Source: Nocardiopsis alborubida (GTDB lineage Bacteria; Actinomycetota; Actinomycetes; Streptosporangiales; Streptosporangiaceae). Taken from it: DNA of 64,000 bases. The stretch is from contig NZ_JAAXPG010000020.1 in assembly GCF_012396365.1 (NCBI RefSeq), forward strand, positions 97,544 to 161,543, in the 5' to 3' direction. Positions 1 through 8,575 of the stretch are shown here, piece after piece. Under the pieces are notes generated by a model. The model ran no database searches. It had not been told where the DNA came from and saw only the letters and a program-made list of their open reading frames with translations. Every line of letters begins with the position of its first letter. Position 1 is the stretch's first letter. Position numbers and translations under genes: made by a program.

Positions 1-762
1 GGGCTCGGCCTGGGCGCGCGGGGGCGCGGTCCGGAAGGCGATGCGCGGTCGCTCGGAGGGGGTGCCGCGCCTCACCGGCCAGGGCTCGTGGGTGGCGAAG
101 GACCAGCCGACCCCCTCGTACTGGGGACTCTCCTCGGTGCCGACCACGTCGAGCAGGGCCTGGTACAGGCCCCACAGCAGCAGCAGCCGTTCCCGCTCCT
201 CCGGCAACGGACCGAAGTCGGGTGCGAGGAGGTCCACGGGCCCGGTCGGGACCCGCAGCACCTCCGCGACCAGGTTGACCAGCCCTGGCTGCGAGGCCGC
301 GTCCAGGTTCAGCCGCCGTACGGCGGCCTCTCCGACCCTGGACGGGACGAAGGGTCCGACGGTGGCCCAACCAGGAGGGGTGGTCCCCGGTTCCTCCAAC
401 CAGGCGTGCAGGTCCGGCCACACGCCCAGGGCGGCCAGGAGCGCACGGGGCGCGTTCAGCTGGGCGCCGACCAGAGCCTGAGCCCTGCTGCCGCGGCCGT
501 CCAGGGAGTTCTCCTCGGGCGTGCGGCGCAGCAGCGCCCCCTGGCCGTCCGCGAACCTGCGGTACCAGTAGCTGGGTGCGACGTGCCCGTGCGGGAACTC
601 CGGAGCGACCACCCGGCCGAGCCGACCCCGCCAGGTGGTCACCCGGGTGTAGTCCTGTTCGGGAAAGGAGGTCCCGTCGGGGCCCAGTCCCTGGCCCGTC
701 AGACCGCTGTCCTGGAAGCCGAAGGAGATCCGGTGCAGGACCTCGTCGGAGTTCTCCGCCAT
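1..762 (-). CDS. partial protein of unknown function, last gene of tubulin-like operon
   Basis: An open frame starts with ATG at 762 (MAENSDEVLHRISFGFQDSG) and runs 254 codons to the left edge without a stop, so the C-terminus is missing. I do not recognise the family. The product looks soluble: I see no signal peptide, membrane helix or nucleotide-binding motif. It is rich in Trp, Pro and Leu and has a helical Leu-rich stretch near residues 190-210. It begins one base after the stop of the upstream GTPase gene, so it is almost certainly cotranscribed and probably works with that GTPase and the tubulin-like and pseudokinase proteins further upstream. Codon use matches the operon. Function unknown. 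Confidence 0.8.
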   Translation of the reverse strand, partial: MAENSDEVLHRISFGFQDSGLTGQGLGPDGTSFPEQDYTRVTTWRGRLGRVVAPEFPHGHVAPSYWYRRFADGQGALLRRTPEENSLDGRGSRAQALVGAQLNAPRALLAALGVWPDLHAWLEEPGTTPPGWATVGPFVPSRVGEAAVRRLNLDAASQPGLVNLVAEVLRVPTGPVDLLAPDFGPLPEERERLLLLWGLYQALLDVVGTEESPQYEGVGWSFATHEPWPVRRGTPSERPRIAFRTAPPRAQAEP

Positions 763-763
763 G

Positions 764-1813
764 TCAGCGGCCCACCTTCCGCGCCCCGGGGGTCCCCAGC
801 ACCCCGGTGGCGGCCATCAGGGTGAGGAAGGGCTGGAGGGCGCGCTGGGGGCGCACCGGCCGCTCGTACCTCTTACGGTCGGGGTAGCGGTTCCCGCCGG
901 TCGCGGAGGCCACGTGGATGGCCGCCCGGCCGAACTCGCGCCAGGGGCGTAGATAGGTCTCCCCCTTGTCGTACTGGCTGATGAAGGCGTAGAGGTCGCC
1001 GGTCTCGGCCTCGACCCGGCCCGGGTCGGGGGCGCGCACGCCGTCGCGCAGCCACCGGTCCACGGGGTGCTCGAACCGGTACAGGTCCGCCTTGCCCATC
1101 ACCAGCACCGCCGCCTTGTCCTGTTTGCCGCCGACCATGTCCAGCACGGTGGCGAACGTGTTGTCGGGGCGGTCGTCCTCCATGTCGTCGGGGGAGAAGA
1201 CGAAGAGGAAGCCGTCCACCGTGTCCAGGAAGGCCTGTTCGGAGGCGGTGCCCGTGGTCGCCAGGACCTCTCCGGAGACGTCGAAGAAGGCCACGGCCCT
1301 GGGCGGGGAGGAGGGCCTCCCGAGGTCGCTGACCATCAGGCCGACCTCGAAGTCCCACACGTCCTGGCTGGTGCGGGCGAGCATCTCGTCGCGGTCCAGC
1401 AGGGGGCGGACCTTGGTGTTGGTGAACTGCTCGTACCCGCGCACGTCCAGGGGCGAGACGGACAGGTCGAACTGCTCCAGGCCCTGGTTCTGGATCGAGC
1501 CGATCATCGCCGCGAGCAGGTGGGTCTTGCCCGACCGGGGCGCGCCGACCAGGGCGATCACCACCGGATCGCTGTCCGCGCTGACGTACTGGTAGGGGAG
1601 GTGGTGCTCGGGGAACTCCCCCACGTGGTTGGGGCACCGCACCTGGGCGTGGAGCAGGAGCCTGCGCCTCTGCTCCGGCGTGGCGTCGGACGGAACGTCC
1701 AGTTTCCGGTGCTCGCCGTCCTTCCACAGCCACAGTTCGCCGTGGTCCAGGACCACCCGGCTCAGGCACACCGGGCAGCGCACCCCCGTGGGTGCGGTGT
1801 CGGTTTCGCTCAT
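764..1813 (-). CDS. zinc-ribbon P-loop GTPase-like protein
   Basis: The product has 349 residues, reading MSETDTAPTGVRCPVC from ATG 1813. An upstream extension would run into the 3' end of the pseudokinase gene and is unlikely. Residues 13-63 hold Cys pairs (CPVC, then CPNH) that look like a zinc ribbon. A P-loop GAPRSGKT lies at 90-97, a DVSGE motif near 190 resembles the DxxG G3 box, and MGKAD further on resembles the G4 box, so the protein should bind GTP rather than act as an ATPase. It resembles the TRAFAC-like 'double-GTPase' proteins found in actinobacterial conflict operons; that match is from family knowledge, not a search. It lies between a membrane-anchored pseudokinase and a partial unknown gene in the same operon. 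A role as a molecular switch in the complex is inference. Confidence 0.8.
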   Translation of the reverse strand: MSETDTAPTGVRCPVCLSRVVLDHGELWLWKDGEHRKLDVPSDATPEQRRRLLLHAQVRCPNHVGEFPEHHLPYQYVSADSDPVVIALVGAPRSGKTHLLAAMIGSIQNQGLEQFDLSVSPLDVRGYEQFTNTKVRPLLDRDEMLARTSQDVWDFEVGLMVSDLGRPSSPPRAVAFFDVSGEVLATTGTASEQAFLDTVDGFLFVFSPDDMEDDRPDNTFATVLDMVGGKQDKAAVLVMGKADLYRFEHPVDRWLRDGVRAPDPGRVEAETGDLYAFISQYDKGETYLRPWREFGRAAIHVASATGGNRYPDRKRYERPVRPQRALQPFLTLMAATGVLGTPGARKVGR

Positions 1814-1847
1814 CGCGGGGACCGCCTCTCGATCAGGGATGCCGTTC

Positions 1848-2951
1848 TCACCCGAAGTAGGCGAACAGGGCCACGGCGGCGCCCACCAGCACCACCAGGA
1901 GCAGCACCAGTCCGCCCCAGCGGCTCGGGGACGGGGGTTCGTTCGACGGGACCGGCGCGGGTGGCGCGGGTTGGATCCTCTCCGACCCCGGCGGGGGGAC
2001 CGTCGCGGTCGCCGTCCCGCGCTCGGGCGGGGGCTCGCCGGAGGCGGCCCGCTTGCGCGCACGGCCCTCCTCGAAGCGCGCACGGCCCGGTTTGAGGTGG
2101 GCGTCGATCCTGAGCCGGTAGGGGACCGCGCCCCCGGAGAACCGCTCCAGCAGGTCGTCGGCGCCGGGGCGCGCGTGCGCGTTCGTGGCGAAGACGTCCT
2201 GGAGGTCCGCGGCCAGTCCCGGGAAGGCGGCCAGGGGCAGCACCCCTCCGCTCTCCACGTCGTGCCCGCTCAGGGCCTGGAACAGCACCAGGCCCGCGGA
2301 CCAGACGTCGTCGCGGGGGTCGCAGGTCCCCGTGCCCAGCCGCTGCTCGTGGGAGGCCCAGGGTTCGCTGCCCACCGCCGCGCGGGGTGTGCCCGCCACG
2401 GTGGCGTGGGAGAAGCCGCACAGCTGCACGCTCTTGAGCTCGGTGTCCCAGCGCACGGTGCCGGGCCTGATGTCGCGGTGGACCACCTCGCAGGAGTGCA
2501 GCCAGCTCAGCGCCCGCAGCAGCCCCTCCCGGAAGGCGGACTGCTCCGCCTCGAAGAGCTGCCGCCGTCGCAGCAGCGAGCCCAGCGGTTCACCGCGGTA
2601 GGGCTCCAGCAGGGCGAAGGGCGTACCGGGGTCGTCGTGGTAGCCCACCAGCCTGCTCAGCTCCGCGGGAGGGGAGCCGTTGGCGATCCGGGCCAGCCGG
2701 ACACCGGCGAGGATCTCGTTGTCCAGGGCGGCGAAGGCCCGCACCCGCTCCTGGGGCCGTTCCCGCTGCGTGGCGCGCACACGGATCCGCAGCAGTTCGC
2801 GCCCGCTCACCTCGTCGCGGACCAGGTCGCGTTCCAACAGCGGGTGCGTGCGCGGGTCCGGGGTCTCGGTCCGGATCCGCGACAGACGGCACGACACCTC
2901 CTCCCGGAGCGGGGTCAGGTAGACGCCGTCCGGGGAGCTGTTCTCGTTCAA
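1848..2951 (-). CDS. membrane-tethered serine/threonine pseudokinase
   Basis: The start is TTG at 2951, chosen because it overlaps the TGA of the upstream gene as TTGA and follows a GGAGGA ribosome site about nine bases away; it gives 367 residues. A protein-kinase fold is visible: HRDIRP at 158-163 is the catalytic loop. The following DFG position reads CGF (178-180), losing the Mg-binding Asp. The usual glycine loop and VAIK lysine are also hard to find. The C-terminus is a proline-rich linker and one membrane helix (about 345-366) followed by a very short tail, so the kinase domain faces the cytoplasm. This suggests a scaffold or regulated adaptor rather than an active kinase. It is translationally coupled to the large membrane protein upstream. 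Confidence 0.8.
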   Translation of the reverse strand: MNENSSPDGVYLTPLREEVSCRLSRIRTETPDPRTHPLLERDLVRDEVSGRELLRIRVRATQRERPQERVRAFAALDNEILAGVRLARIANGSPPAELSRLVGYHDDPGTPFALLEPYRGEPLGSLLRRRQLFEAEQSAFREGLLRALSWLHSCEVVHRDIRPGTVRWDTELKSVQLCGFSHATVAGTPRAAVGSEPWASHEQRLGTGTCDPRDDVWSAGLVLFQALSGHDVESGGVLPLAAFPGLAADLQDVFATNAHARPGADDLLERFSGGAVPYRLRIDAHLKPGRARFEEGRARKRAASGEPPPERGTATATVPPPGSERIQPAPPAPVPSNEPPSPSRWGGLVLLLVVLVGAAVALFAYFG

Positions 2952-5338
2952 CGGAAGTAGTCCTCCTCGAACGCGGAGGGCGGGGCGCCGACGTTCGCGG
3001 TGCCCGTCCCGTGTTCCTCCGTGTCCTCCGCGCACCGCCCGGGGCCGGACGGGGCGCCCGGGGACGCCCCGGTTCCGTTCGCGCCGTCGGGCTCCTCGGA
3101 GCCGAACCACTGGGTGCGCACCACGCCCGGGCGCAGCGGCACCAGGCGCACCAGCCCCGCGAGCCTTCCTCCGTGCGTCCACACCGCGCTCTGCGCGGCC
3201 TCGGAGGCCGGGCCCGCGCCCGCGCGGTCGAGCTGCTCGCGCAGCGACCGCGGCGCGAAGCGGACCGTGCCGACCGCCGAGACCGTGTCGCTGAGCAGGT
3301 GCAGGTGCTTGGGGTCGCACAGTTGCAGCATGCGTCCTCCGGGTTCGGTGAGCAGGGAACGCATCGCCTGTTCCATGCCGGAGGCGCCGTAGACCCGCCG
3401 GGGCAGGCCGGAGTCGGCGAAGCGCGGCGGAGTGTGGGGGCTCATCCGCTCCAGGTGCGACCGGTACTCCTGCATCAGGTCGTCAGCCGTGCCGCGGGTG
3501 TGCTCGTAGGGGTCCTTGACCGGGCCTCCCGCCCGCAGCTCGTTCCACAGGTCCCCCATGGCGGTGCGGGTCAGCGCCGCCATGTCCGAGCGCAGCACCG
3601 CCTCCAGCTCGGGCAGGGAGGGGCCCGCGGCGGTGCCGGCGGTGCCGACGGTTCCGGACAGGGCGTCGGCGACCGCGCGCGCGGCACTGGCGGCGGCGCG
3701 CGCCGCGTCGGCGAGGTGGCGCCGCTGGGTGCCGGGGTACCACTCCTCCTGAGCCGCCTCGTTGACCAGGCTGGTCAGGGCCGAGGCGGCCGAACCCGCG
3801 CGTTCCAGGCCGATCTGGCTCCGCCAGCGGCGGGCCAGCCCCGCCCAGGTCCGCAGGAGCGCGTACGCGCCCAGCGCCGCGCCGGTCAGCAGGGCCGTCG
3901 CCAGCAGCAGCGGTTGGGGCAGCAGGGACAGGAGCAGGTCGAGCCGCAGAACGCCGCCCGCCCACATGCCCGTGAAGCCCCCCGCGAAGGCCGCCACCGC
4001 GTGCACCGCCAGGACCGGCAGCCCGGCGCCCGCCTCCGCGCCCCGGGCCGAACGCAGGCCCGCGGCGAGCGCCGCGACCCAGCCCAGCGCCAGGGCCGTG
4101 GCCCCGGCGAGCCCGAGCCAGCCGCCGGTCAGGGCCGGCAGCAGCGGGAGCAGGAAGGCCACGGGCAGCAGCCAGGAGAGCGGTCCGGGCAGGGGGAAGG
4201 GCGGCGGGGAGCTCAGCGAGGAGACCAGGTGGTCGGGGGCGGCCTGCTGGACCCGGGGCAGGGCGGAGGCGCTTCCCCGGGGTGAGAGGCGTTCGGCGAT
4301 CCGGTCCAGGCCCGCGGCGACGCGGGTGACCGGCTCCCCCCGTTCCAGTTCGCCGTCCACCCGGCGGACCAGGGCCCCGACGGCCTCGTCGACCTCCTCC
4401 GGCCCCGGCGAGCGGCCGCCCAGTCCCGCGCGCGCGAGCTCGGAGGCCAGCTGGCCTCCGTTCAGGGAGCCCAGGCGGGAGAGCAGGGACGCGACGTGGT
4501 CGCGGTAGGACAGGAGCGCGCCGCCCACCTGGGACAGCTCCTCCTCGCGGACCCGGGCCGGGGAAGCGGGGGAGAACGCGCCGCCCAGACCCGAGACCGC
4601 GTCCAGCGCGCCCTCGGCGGCGGCCACGCGGTCGCGCAGGCGGTGTTCGTGCGCGGCCAGTTCCCCCGAGCCCGGGTGGCTGCTCCCGGGGGCCGCCCGG
4701 TGGGTGTCCTCCACCAGTTCCACCAGGATGCCCCCGCGCGCGCCGGTGCCCGTGGCGGGCGGCGGGGCCGGTGCCCCCGCGGCGTCGGTGAACCTGTGCA
4801 CGGTCCGGGCCAGGGCCGCGGCGACGGCGCCGTCGCCGCCCTCGGGCCCGGTCCAGGACAGGCCGGGCGAGGCGGCTGCCTCGGGCAGCTGGCGGCTGAG
4901 CTCGACGACGCGGTCGAAGACCTCGGCCTGGAGCAGGGCCTCGACCAGGCGCTCCACCCCGGTCCGGGAGCCGGGGGCGGCCTCGGGGTGGGGGCGGGCC
5001 GTCCCGCGGGGGCGCAGACCCCAGTCCACCCCGGTCTCGTTGCTGACCCACAGGGTGGCCACGTCGCGTTCGGGGCCCAGCTGGCCGGGCCGCTCCAGGA
5101 TCCGGTGCCCGCCGCCGCCGGACGGCGGGCCGCAGACCACGCACACCAGCGACCGGATGCGCCCGCTGGTGAAGACCTCCAGGTAGGCGGGGCCGTGGTC
5201 TACCAGCAGGCCGGTCTCGTCCAGGACCAGGGCCCGGTCGGAGCCGGTGAGGGGGGTGCCCTCCCCGAACTCCCGCACGACCCGGCGCACGGCCTCGTCC
5301 GCGTCGGCGCCCCGCAGGTCGAGGTGGTGGACGCTCAT
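2948..5338 (-). CDS. large multi-helix membrane protein of unknown function
   Basis: The 796-residue product starts at ATG 5338, which overlaps the stop of the tubulin-like gene as ATGA. Residues 1-380 look cytoplasmic and contain a helical, Ala/Glu-rich region (about 210-340) that could form coiled coil. Residues 385-500 hold several strongly hydrophobic segments (for example around LSWLLPVAFLLPLLPAL), giving perhaps four to five membrane helices. A soluble C-terminal half follows, ending EEDYFR. I do not recognise a named family. Its position between a tubulin-like GTPase and a membrane-tethered pseudokinase, with overlapping stops and starts on both sides, suggests it anchors the cytoplasmic parts of the system at the membrane. 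That role is inferred from context only. Confidence 0.75.
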   Translation of the reverse strand: MSVHHLDLRGADADEAVRRVVREFGEGTPLTGSDRALVLDETGLLVDHGPAYLEVFTSGRIRSLVCVVCGPPSGGGGHRILERPGQLGPERDVATLWVSNETGVDWGLRPRGTARPHPEAAPGSRTGVERLVEALLQAEVFDRVVELSRQLPEAAASPGLSWTGPEGGDGAVAAALARTVHRFTDAAGAPAPPPATGTGARGGILVELVEDTHRAAPGSSHPGSGELAAHEHRLRDRVAAAEGALDAVSGLGGAFSPASPARVREEELSQVGGALLSYRDHVASLLSRLGSLNGGQLASELARAGLGGRSPGPEEVDEAVGALVRRVDGELERGEPVTRVAAGLDRIAERLSPRGSASALPRVQQAAPDHLVSSLSSPPPFPLPGPLSWLLPVAFLLPLLPALTGGWLGLAGATALALGWVAALAAGLRSARGAEAGAGLPVLAVHAVAAFAGGFTGMWAGGVLRLDLLLSLLPQPLLLATALLTGAALGAYALLRTWAGLARRWRSQIGLERAGSAASALTSLVNEAAQEEWYPGTQRRHLADAARAAASAARAVADALSGTVGTAGTAAGPSLPELEAVLRSDMAALTRTAMGDLWNELRAGGPVKDPYEHTRGTADDLMQEYRSHLERMSPHTPPRFADSGLPRRVYGASGMEQAMRSLLTEPGGRMLQLCDPKHLHLLSDTVSAVGTVRFAPRSLREQLDRAGAGPASEAAQSAVWTHGGRLAGLVRLVPLRPGVVRTQWFGSEEPDGANGTGASPGAPSGPGRCAEDTEEHGTGTANVGAPPSAFEEDYFR

Positions 5339-8300
5339 CGGAAGCTGTCACCGTCCTTGCCGTAGTACCCGACCTCGCGTTCCAGGGCGTTGAGGTTGGC
5401 GCTCAGCGGAGCCGCCACCCCCCGGAACTCCGTCTCCAGGGCGGCGGGCAGGGTGTTCTCCCAGAAGTCCTGGATCTGCAGGGCCCGGTTGCGGGAGTTG
5501 CCGCGCAGGTCCTCCAGCATGCGGTCCAGGCGTTCGACCTCCTTGTCGGCCAACTGGCACAGCGCCCGGTAGCTCGCGTGGGGTTCCACGGGCCTGCTCT
5601 CCACCCCCAGCGGCAGCTCCGCCATGAGCTGGGCGCAGAACTGGCCGGTGATGCCGTCCTCGCCGTTGAAGGCCCAGTGCTCGTAGGCCTGGAGCAGGCT
5701 GCCCCAGGAGGAGGTCCGTCCCAGCGGGGTCAGTCGCAGCGGCATGGTGACGCCGCCGCCGAGGGTGAAGCGGACCTCGTCGGGGGAGGTGGCGTCCCCG
5801 ACCACGGTGGCCCGGCCGTTCCACAGGGCGTTGAGCAGCCGGTGCAGGATCTGGACGCGGTGCCGTTCGGTGGTGGCCAGGTAGCTGAAGTCGTAGCCCA
5901 GGCGCTGGCGCCAGAGCAGGTAGTCCTGTGGCTGCTGGTTGGTCAGCGCGTCGGACCACAGGCGCATCACCTCCCTGACCTCGGGGACCTCGGTGATGCC
6001 CATGGAGCTGCGGAACAGCACCACGCTCAGGCTCTCCGCGCTGACCGCGCGGAACTCGTAGGTGTGCCCGCCGCCGCTGGGCAGGTTGACCGACTCCCGC
6101 AGGTACTGCTCGATCCGGGGGTTGGCGGCGGGGGAGTGGTAGGTGATCAGGACCTTGAGCGGGCCGTTGCCCTGGGGCACGTAGCCGACCGGCAGCAGTG
6201 CGGCCACCTGGGCGCGGAACTGGGACAGGTCCTCGTCGGCGACGCTGCCTCCGCCGCCCTGCTCGGCGGCCTGCGAGAGCAGGTCCGCCAGGCGGGGCAG
6301 CAGCGGGGACTGCGCCGGGCCCGTCTCCCGCAGGAAGCGCTTGATCGCGGACTTGAGGGTCTCCCTGAGGAAGCCCACCGCCTCGGCCGGGCCGCGGTCC
6401 AGACAGACGTCGTAGGCCGTGCGCCAGCCCTGGCCGCCCACGACCGCCTGGACCAGTTCGGCGTCGGTGGGGGACACGTGCAGGCGTCCGGCCTCGTGCA
6501 GGGAGCGCGCCAGGTGGTCACGGACCCGGACGAAGAAGGGTTCGAGGTCCCCGCCCGAAGGGGGCAGGAGGTAGGAGATGCCCGTGCGCGGGCGGTAGAG
6601 CTGCCGGGACAGCCGCTCGAAGCGGGCGCGGTCGGTGCGGGCGTGCTCGTCCAGCTGCTGGGTGAACACGGCCAGGTCGTTGCGCAGCTGGGTCGAGGTC
6701 CGGTTCCAGCGCGGGACCGTCGGAGCCCAGGACTCGCTCCAGACCACGCCGGTCTGCCAGTCGTACCACCGCTCCTGGTCCTGGCGTGCCTGGGCGGGCA
6801 CCGGGTCGGTGTACCTGACCTTGATCACGCCGCCCAGACGGTCCCGCATCTGCGGTATGGGCGGCGGCGCGGCCAGCCCCTCGGGGGGAGCGGGGGCGTT
6901 GCGGCGCTGTTGGAGGATGCCCAGGACGCCCAGCCGCCCCACCCTGTCGTTGTCGTGGGGGTCGCCCTCGATGACGCGCAGGGCGTGGAAGGGGTCCACC
7001 CTGCCCAGCAGCGCGCGCACGCCAGCCCGGTGGTCGAAGTTCTGGGCCATCTGGGGGATCTCCTGGCCGAGCCTGGCACGCAGGGCGTGGAGGCTGCGCT
7101 TCATCGAGTCGCTGCGGTCGTAGAGAGCGGCGGCGATCGCGTCGGCGCCCGTGACCGGCTGCGGTTCGGCGAAGTCGGTGCCCGCACGGGCCAGGACCGG
7201 GTGGATGTTGGCCGCGGAGAAGAAGTCGTGGACCAGGCTCCCGGTCTGTTCGGCGCTGGTGTGCAGCGGGGCCTGCATGTCCTCGACCGCCGAGCGCAGC
7301 AGGCGGGAGCCGATGATGTCGGAGAGTTCGTCCACGGGGACGGTCATGGACGCGACCAGCGCGGTGGACACCCCGCGGTTGCCGATCCCCGTCTCGGCGG
7401 AGGACTCGCGGTCGGCCTGGGTGTTGATGAAGCTGTCCGCGAAGGACTGGTGGTTCTCCTGCTTGGCGGACTCGGCCTCGGCGCGCCGGTCCATGTCGGT
7501 GCTGGCGAGCGAGAGCATCAGGGAGACCACCGACCGGTGCAGGTCGTCGCGGTCGGTCCCGGTGGGGCGGCTGAACAGGAAGGCCGTCTGCACGGTCGAG
7601 GGCATGATCTGGACGCGGCCCTCCACCGGGTAGTAGACGGCCGTGTCGTCCCTGCGGCGGAGCCCGGGCCGGACCTCGTTGACCAGTTCCAGGGAGGCCT
7701 CGCGGCCGTTCTGGTCGTCGACCAGGCGGAACATGTCCAGCAGGGCGCGCCCGGCGTTGAGCTTGGCGTTGCGTCCGCCGCCGAAGCCCTCGTCGAAGGC
7801 CGAGGGCATCAGGACCAGCGGGTAGATCTTCACACGCAGCCCCGAGCGCTGGAAGGTGTGCGCGATCAGGTGCAGGTAGTCGTAGAAGATCCCGGTCCCG
7901 GTGCCCCCGGCCACGGAGAAGGAGACGAAGACGTCGCAGGACCTGGGCAGCGTGCCGCCCAGCGCGGCCAGGTCGCCCGCCGAGGTGGCGATGCGGTTGA
8001 TGGCCTCGTGCAGCGGAGCCACCGCCGGGCCGGTCCCGGTGCGGAAGGTCTCGAACAGCGCCGCCCGCCCCACGGTGGGGAACTGTCCGGCGCCCTTGTC
8101 CAGCGGGGCCACCCGGGGCTCGCCGACCGCGGGCGGTAGCCAGTGGTCCACCGACTCGCTGGCGCTCAGGCGCAGGCTGCGCGCGGCCTCGGGGTAGGTG
8201 TGCACCTCCGGGACCAGGTCGCGGACGTAGTGGGCGGTGCGCTCGGCGGCGGCGTGGTGGTGGCGTCCGGGCACCACCCGCTCGGGCAGGCTGTCCAGCT

Positions 8301-8508
8301 CTCCCCGGTTGACGTCGGCGTAGACGAACTGCACGCAGGCGGGGAGCTGGTAGGGCAGGAGGTTCGCGCCGGGGCGCAGCTGCTGGAACTCGGTCCCGTC
8401 GGGGCCGCACAGCTCCTCGCGCATGCGGCGTTCGAGCTCGGCGCCGATACGGCAGCCGGTACCGCCGAGGCCGACGTAGAGCAGCGGCTGGTAGAGCTTC
8501 ATCGTCAT
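5335..8508 (-). CDS. tubulin-like (Tubulin_2-type) GTPase
   Basis: The 1057-residue product begins MTMKLYQPLLYVGLGGTGC; ATG 8508 is used, although ATG 8502 is also possible and neither has a strong ribosome site. Two features mark a tubulin/FtsZ-like GTPase: the N-terminal VGLGGTG loop (residues 12-18) and the signature GGTGTG at 201-206, inside a stretch reading VSFSVAGGTGTGIFYDY. The remaining 800 residues are soluble and far longer than FtsZ, as is usual for the actinobacterial tubulin-like family found beside vWA and GTPase genes. It probably binds GTP and may form filaments or nucleotide-dependent assemblies. Neighbours are a secreted vWA protein upstream and a membrane protein with overlapping start downstream. 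Polymerisation and the triggering signal are unknown. Confidence 0.88.
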   Translation of the reverse strand: MTMKLYQPLLYVGLGGTGCRIGAELERRMREELCGPDGTEFQQLRPGANLLPYQLPACVQFVYADVNRGELDSLPERVVPGRHHHAAAERTAHYVRDLVPEVHTYPEAARSLRLSASESVDHWLPPAVGEPRVAPLDKGAGQFPTVGRAALFETFRTGTGPAVAPLHEAINRIATSAGDLAALGGTLPRSCDVFVSFSVAGGTGTGIFYDYLHLIAHTFQRSGLRVKIYPLVLMPSAFDEGFGGGRNAKLNAGRALLDMFRLVDDQNGREASLELVNEVRPGLRRRDDTAVYYPVEGRVQIMPSTVQTAFLFSRPTGTDRDDLHRSVVSLMLSLASTDMDRRAEAESAKQENHQSFADSFINTQADRESSAETGIGNRGVSTALVASMTVPVDELSDIIGSRLLRSAVEDMQAPLHTSAEQTGSLVHDFFSAANIHPVLARAGTDFAEPQPVTGADAIAAALYDRSDSMKRSLHALRARLGQEIPQMAQNFDHRAGVRALLGRVDPFHALRVIEGDPHDNDRVGRLGVLGILQQRRNAPAPPEGLAAPPPIPQMRDRLGGVIKVRYTDPVPAQARQDQERWYDWQTGVVWSESWAPTVPRWNRTSTQLRNDLAVFTQQLDEHARTDRARFERLSRQLYRPRTGISYLLPPSGGDLEPFFVRVRDHLARSLHEAGRLHVSPTDAELVQAVVGGQGWRTAYDVCLDRGPAEAVGFLRETLKSAIKRFLRETGPAQSPLLPRLADLLSQAAEQGGGGSVADEDLSQFRAQVAALLPVGYVPQGNGPLKVLITYHSPAANPRIEQYLRESVNLPSGGGHTYEFRAVSAESLSVVLFRSSMGITEVPEVREVMRLWSDALTNQQPQDYLLWRQRLGYDFSYLATTERHRVQILHRLLNALWNGRATVVGDATSPDEVRFTLGGGVTMPLRLTPLGRTSSWGSLLQAYEHWAFNGEDGITGQFCAQLMAELPLGVESRPVEPHASYRALCQLADKEVERLDRMLEDLRGNSRNRALQIQDFWENTLPAALETEFRGVAAPLSANLNALEREVGYYGKDGDSFR

Positions 8509-8575
8509 GGGGTGTCGAAGGCCCTTCAGGCTGGTCGTTCTTCTGCGGTATGGGGGGCGGGGAGCGGGGAGCCGT

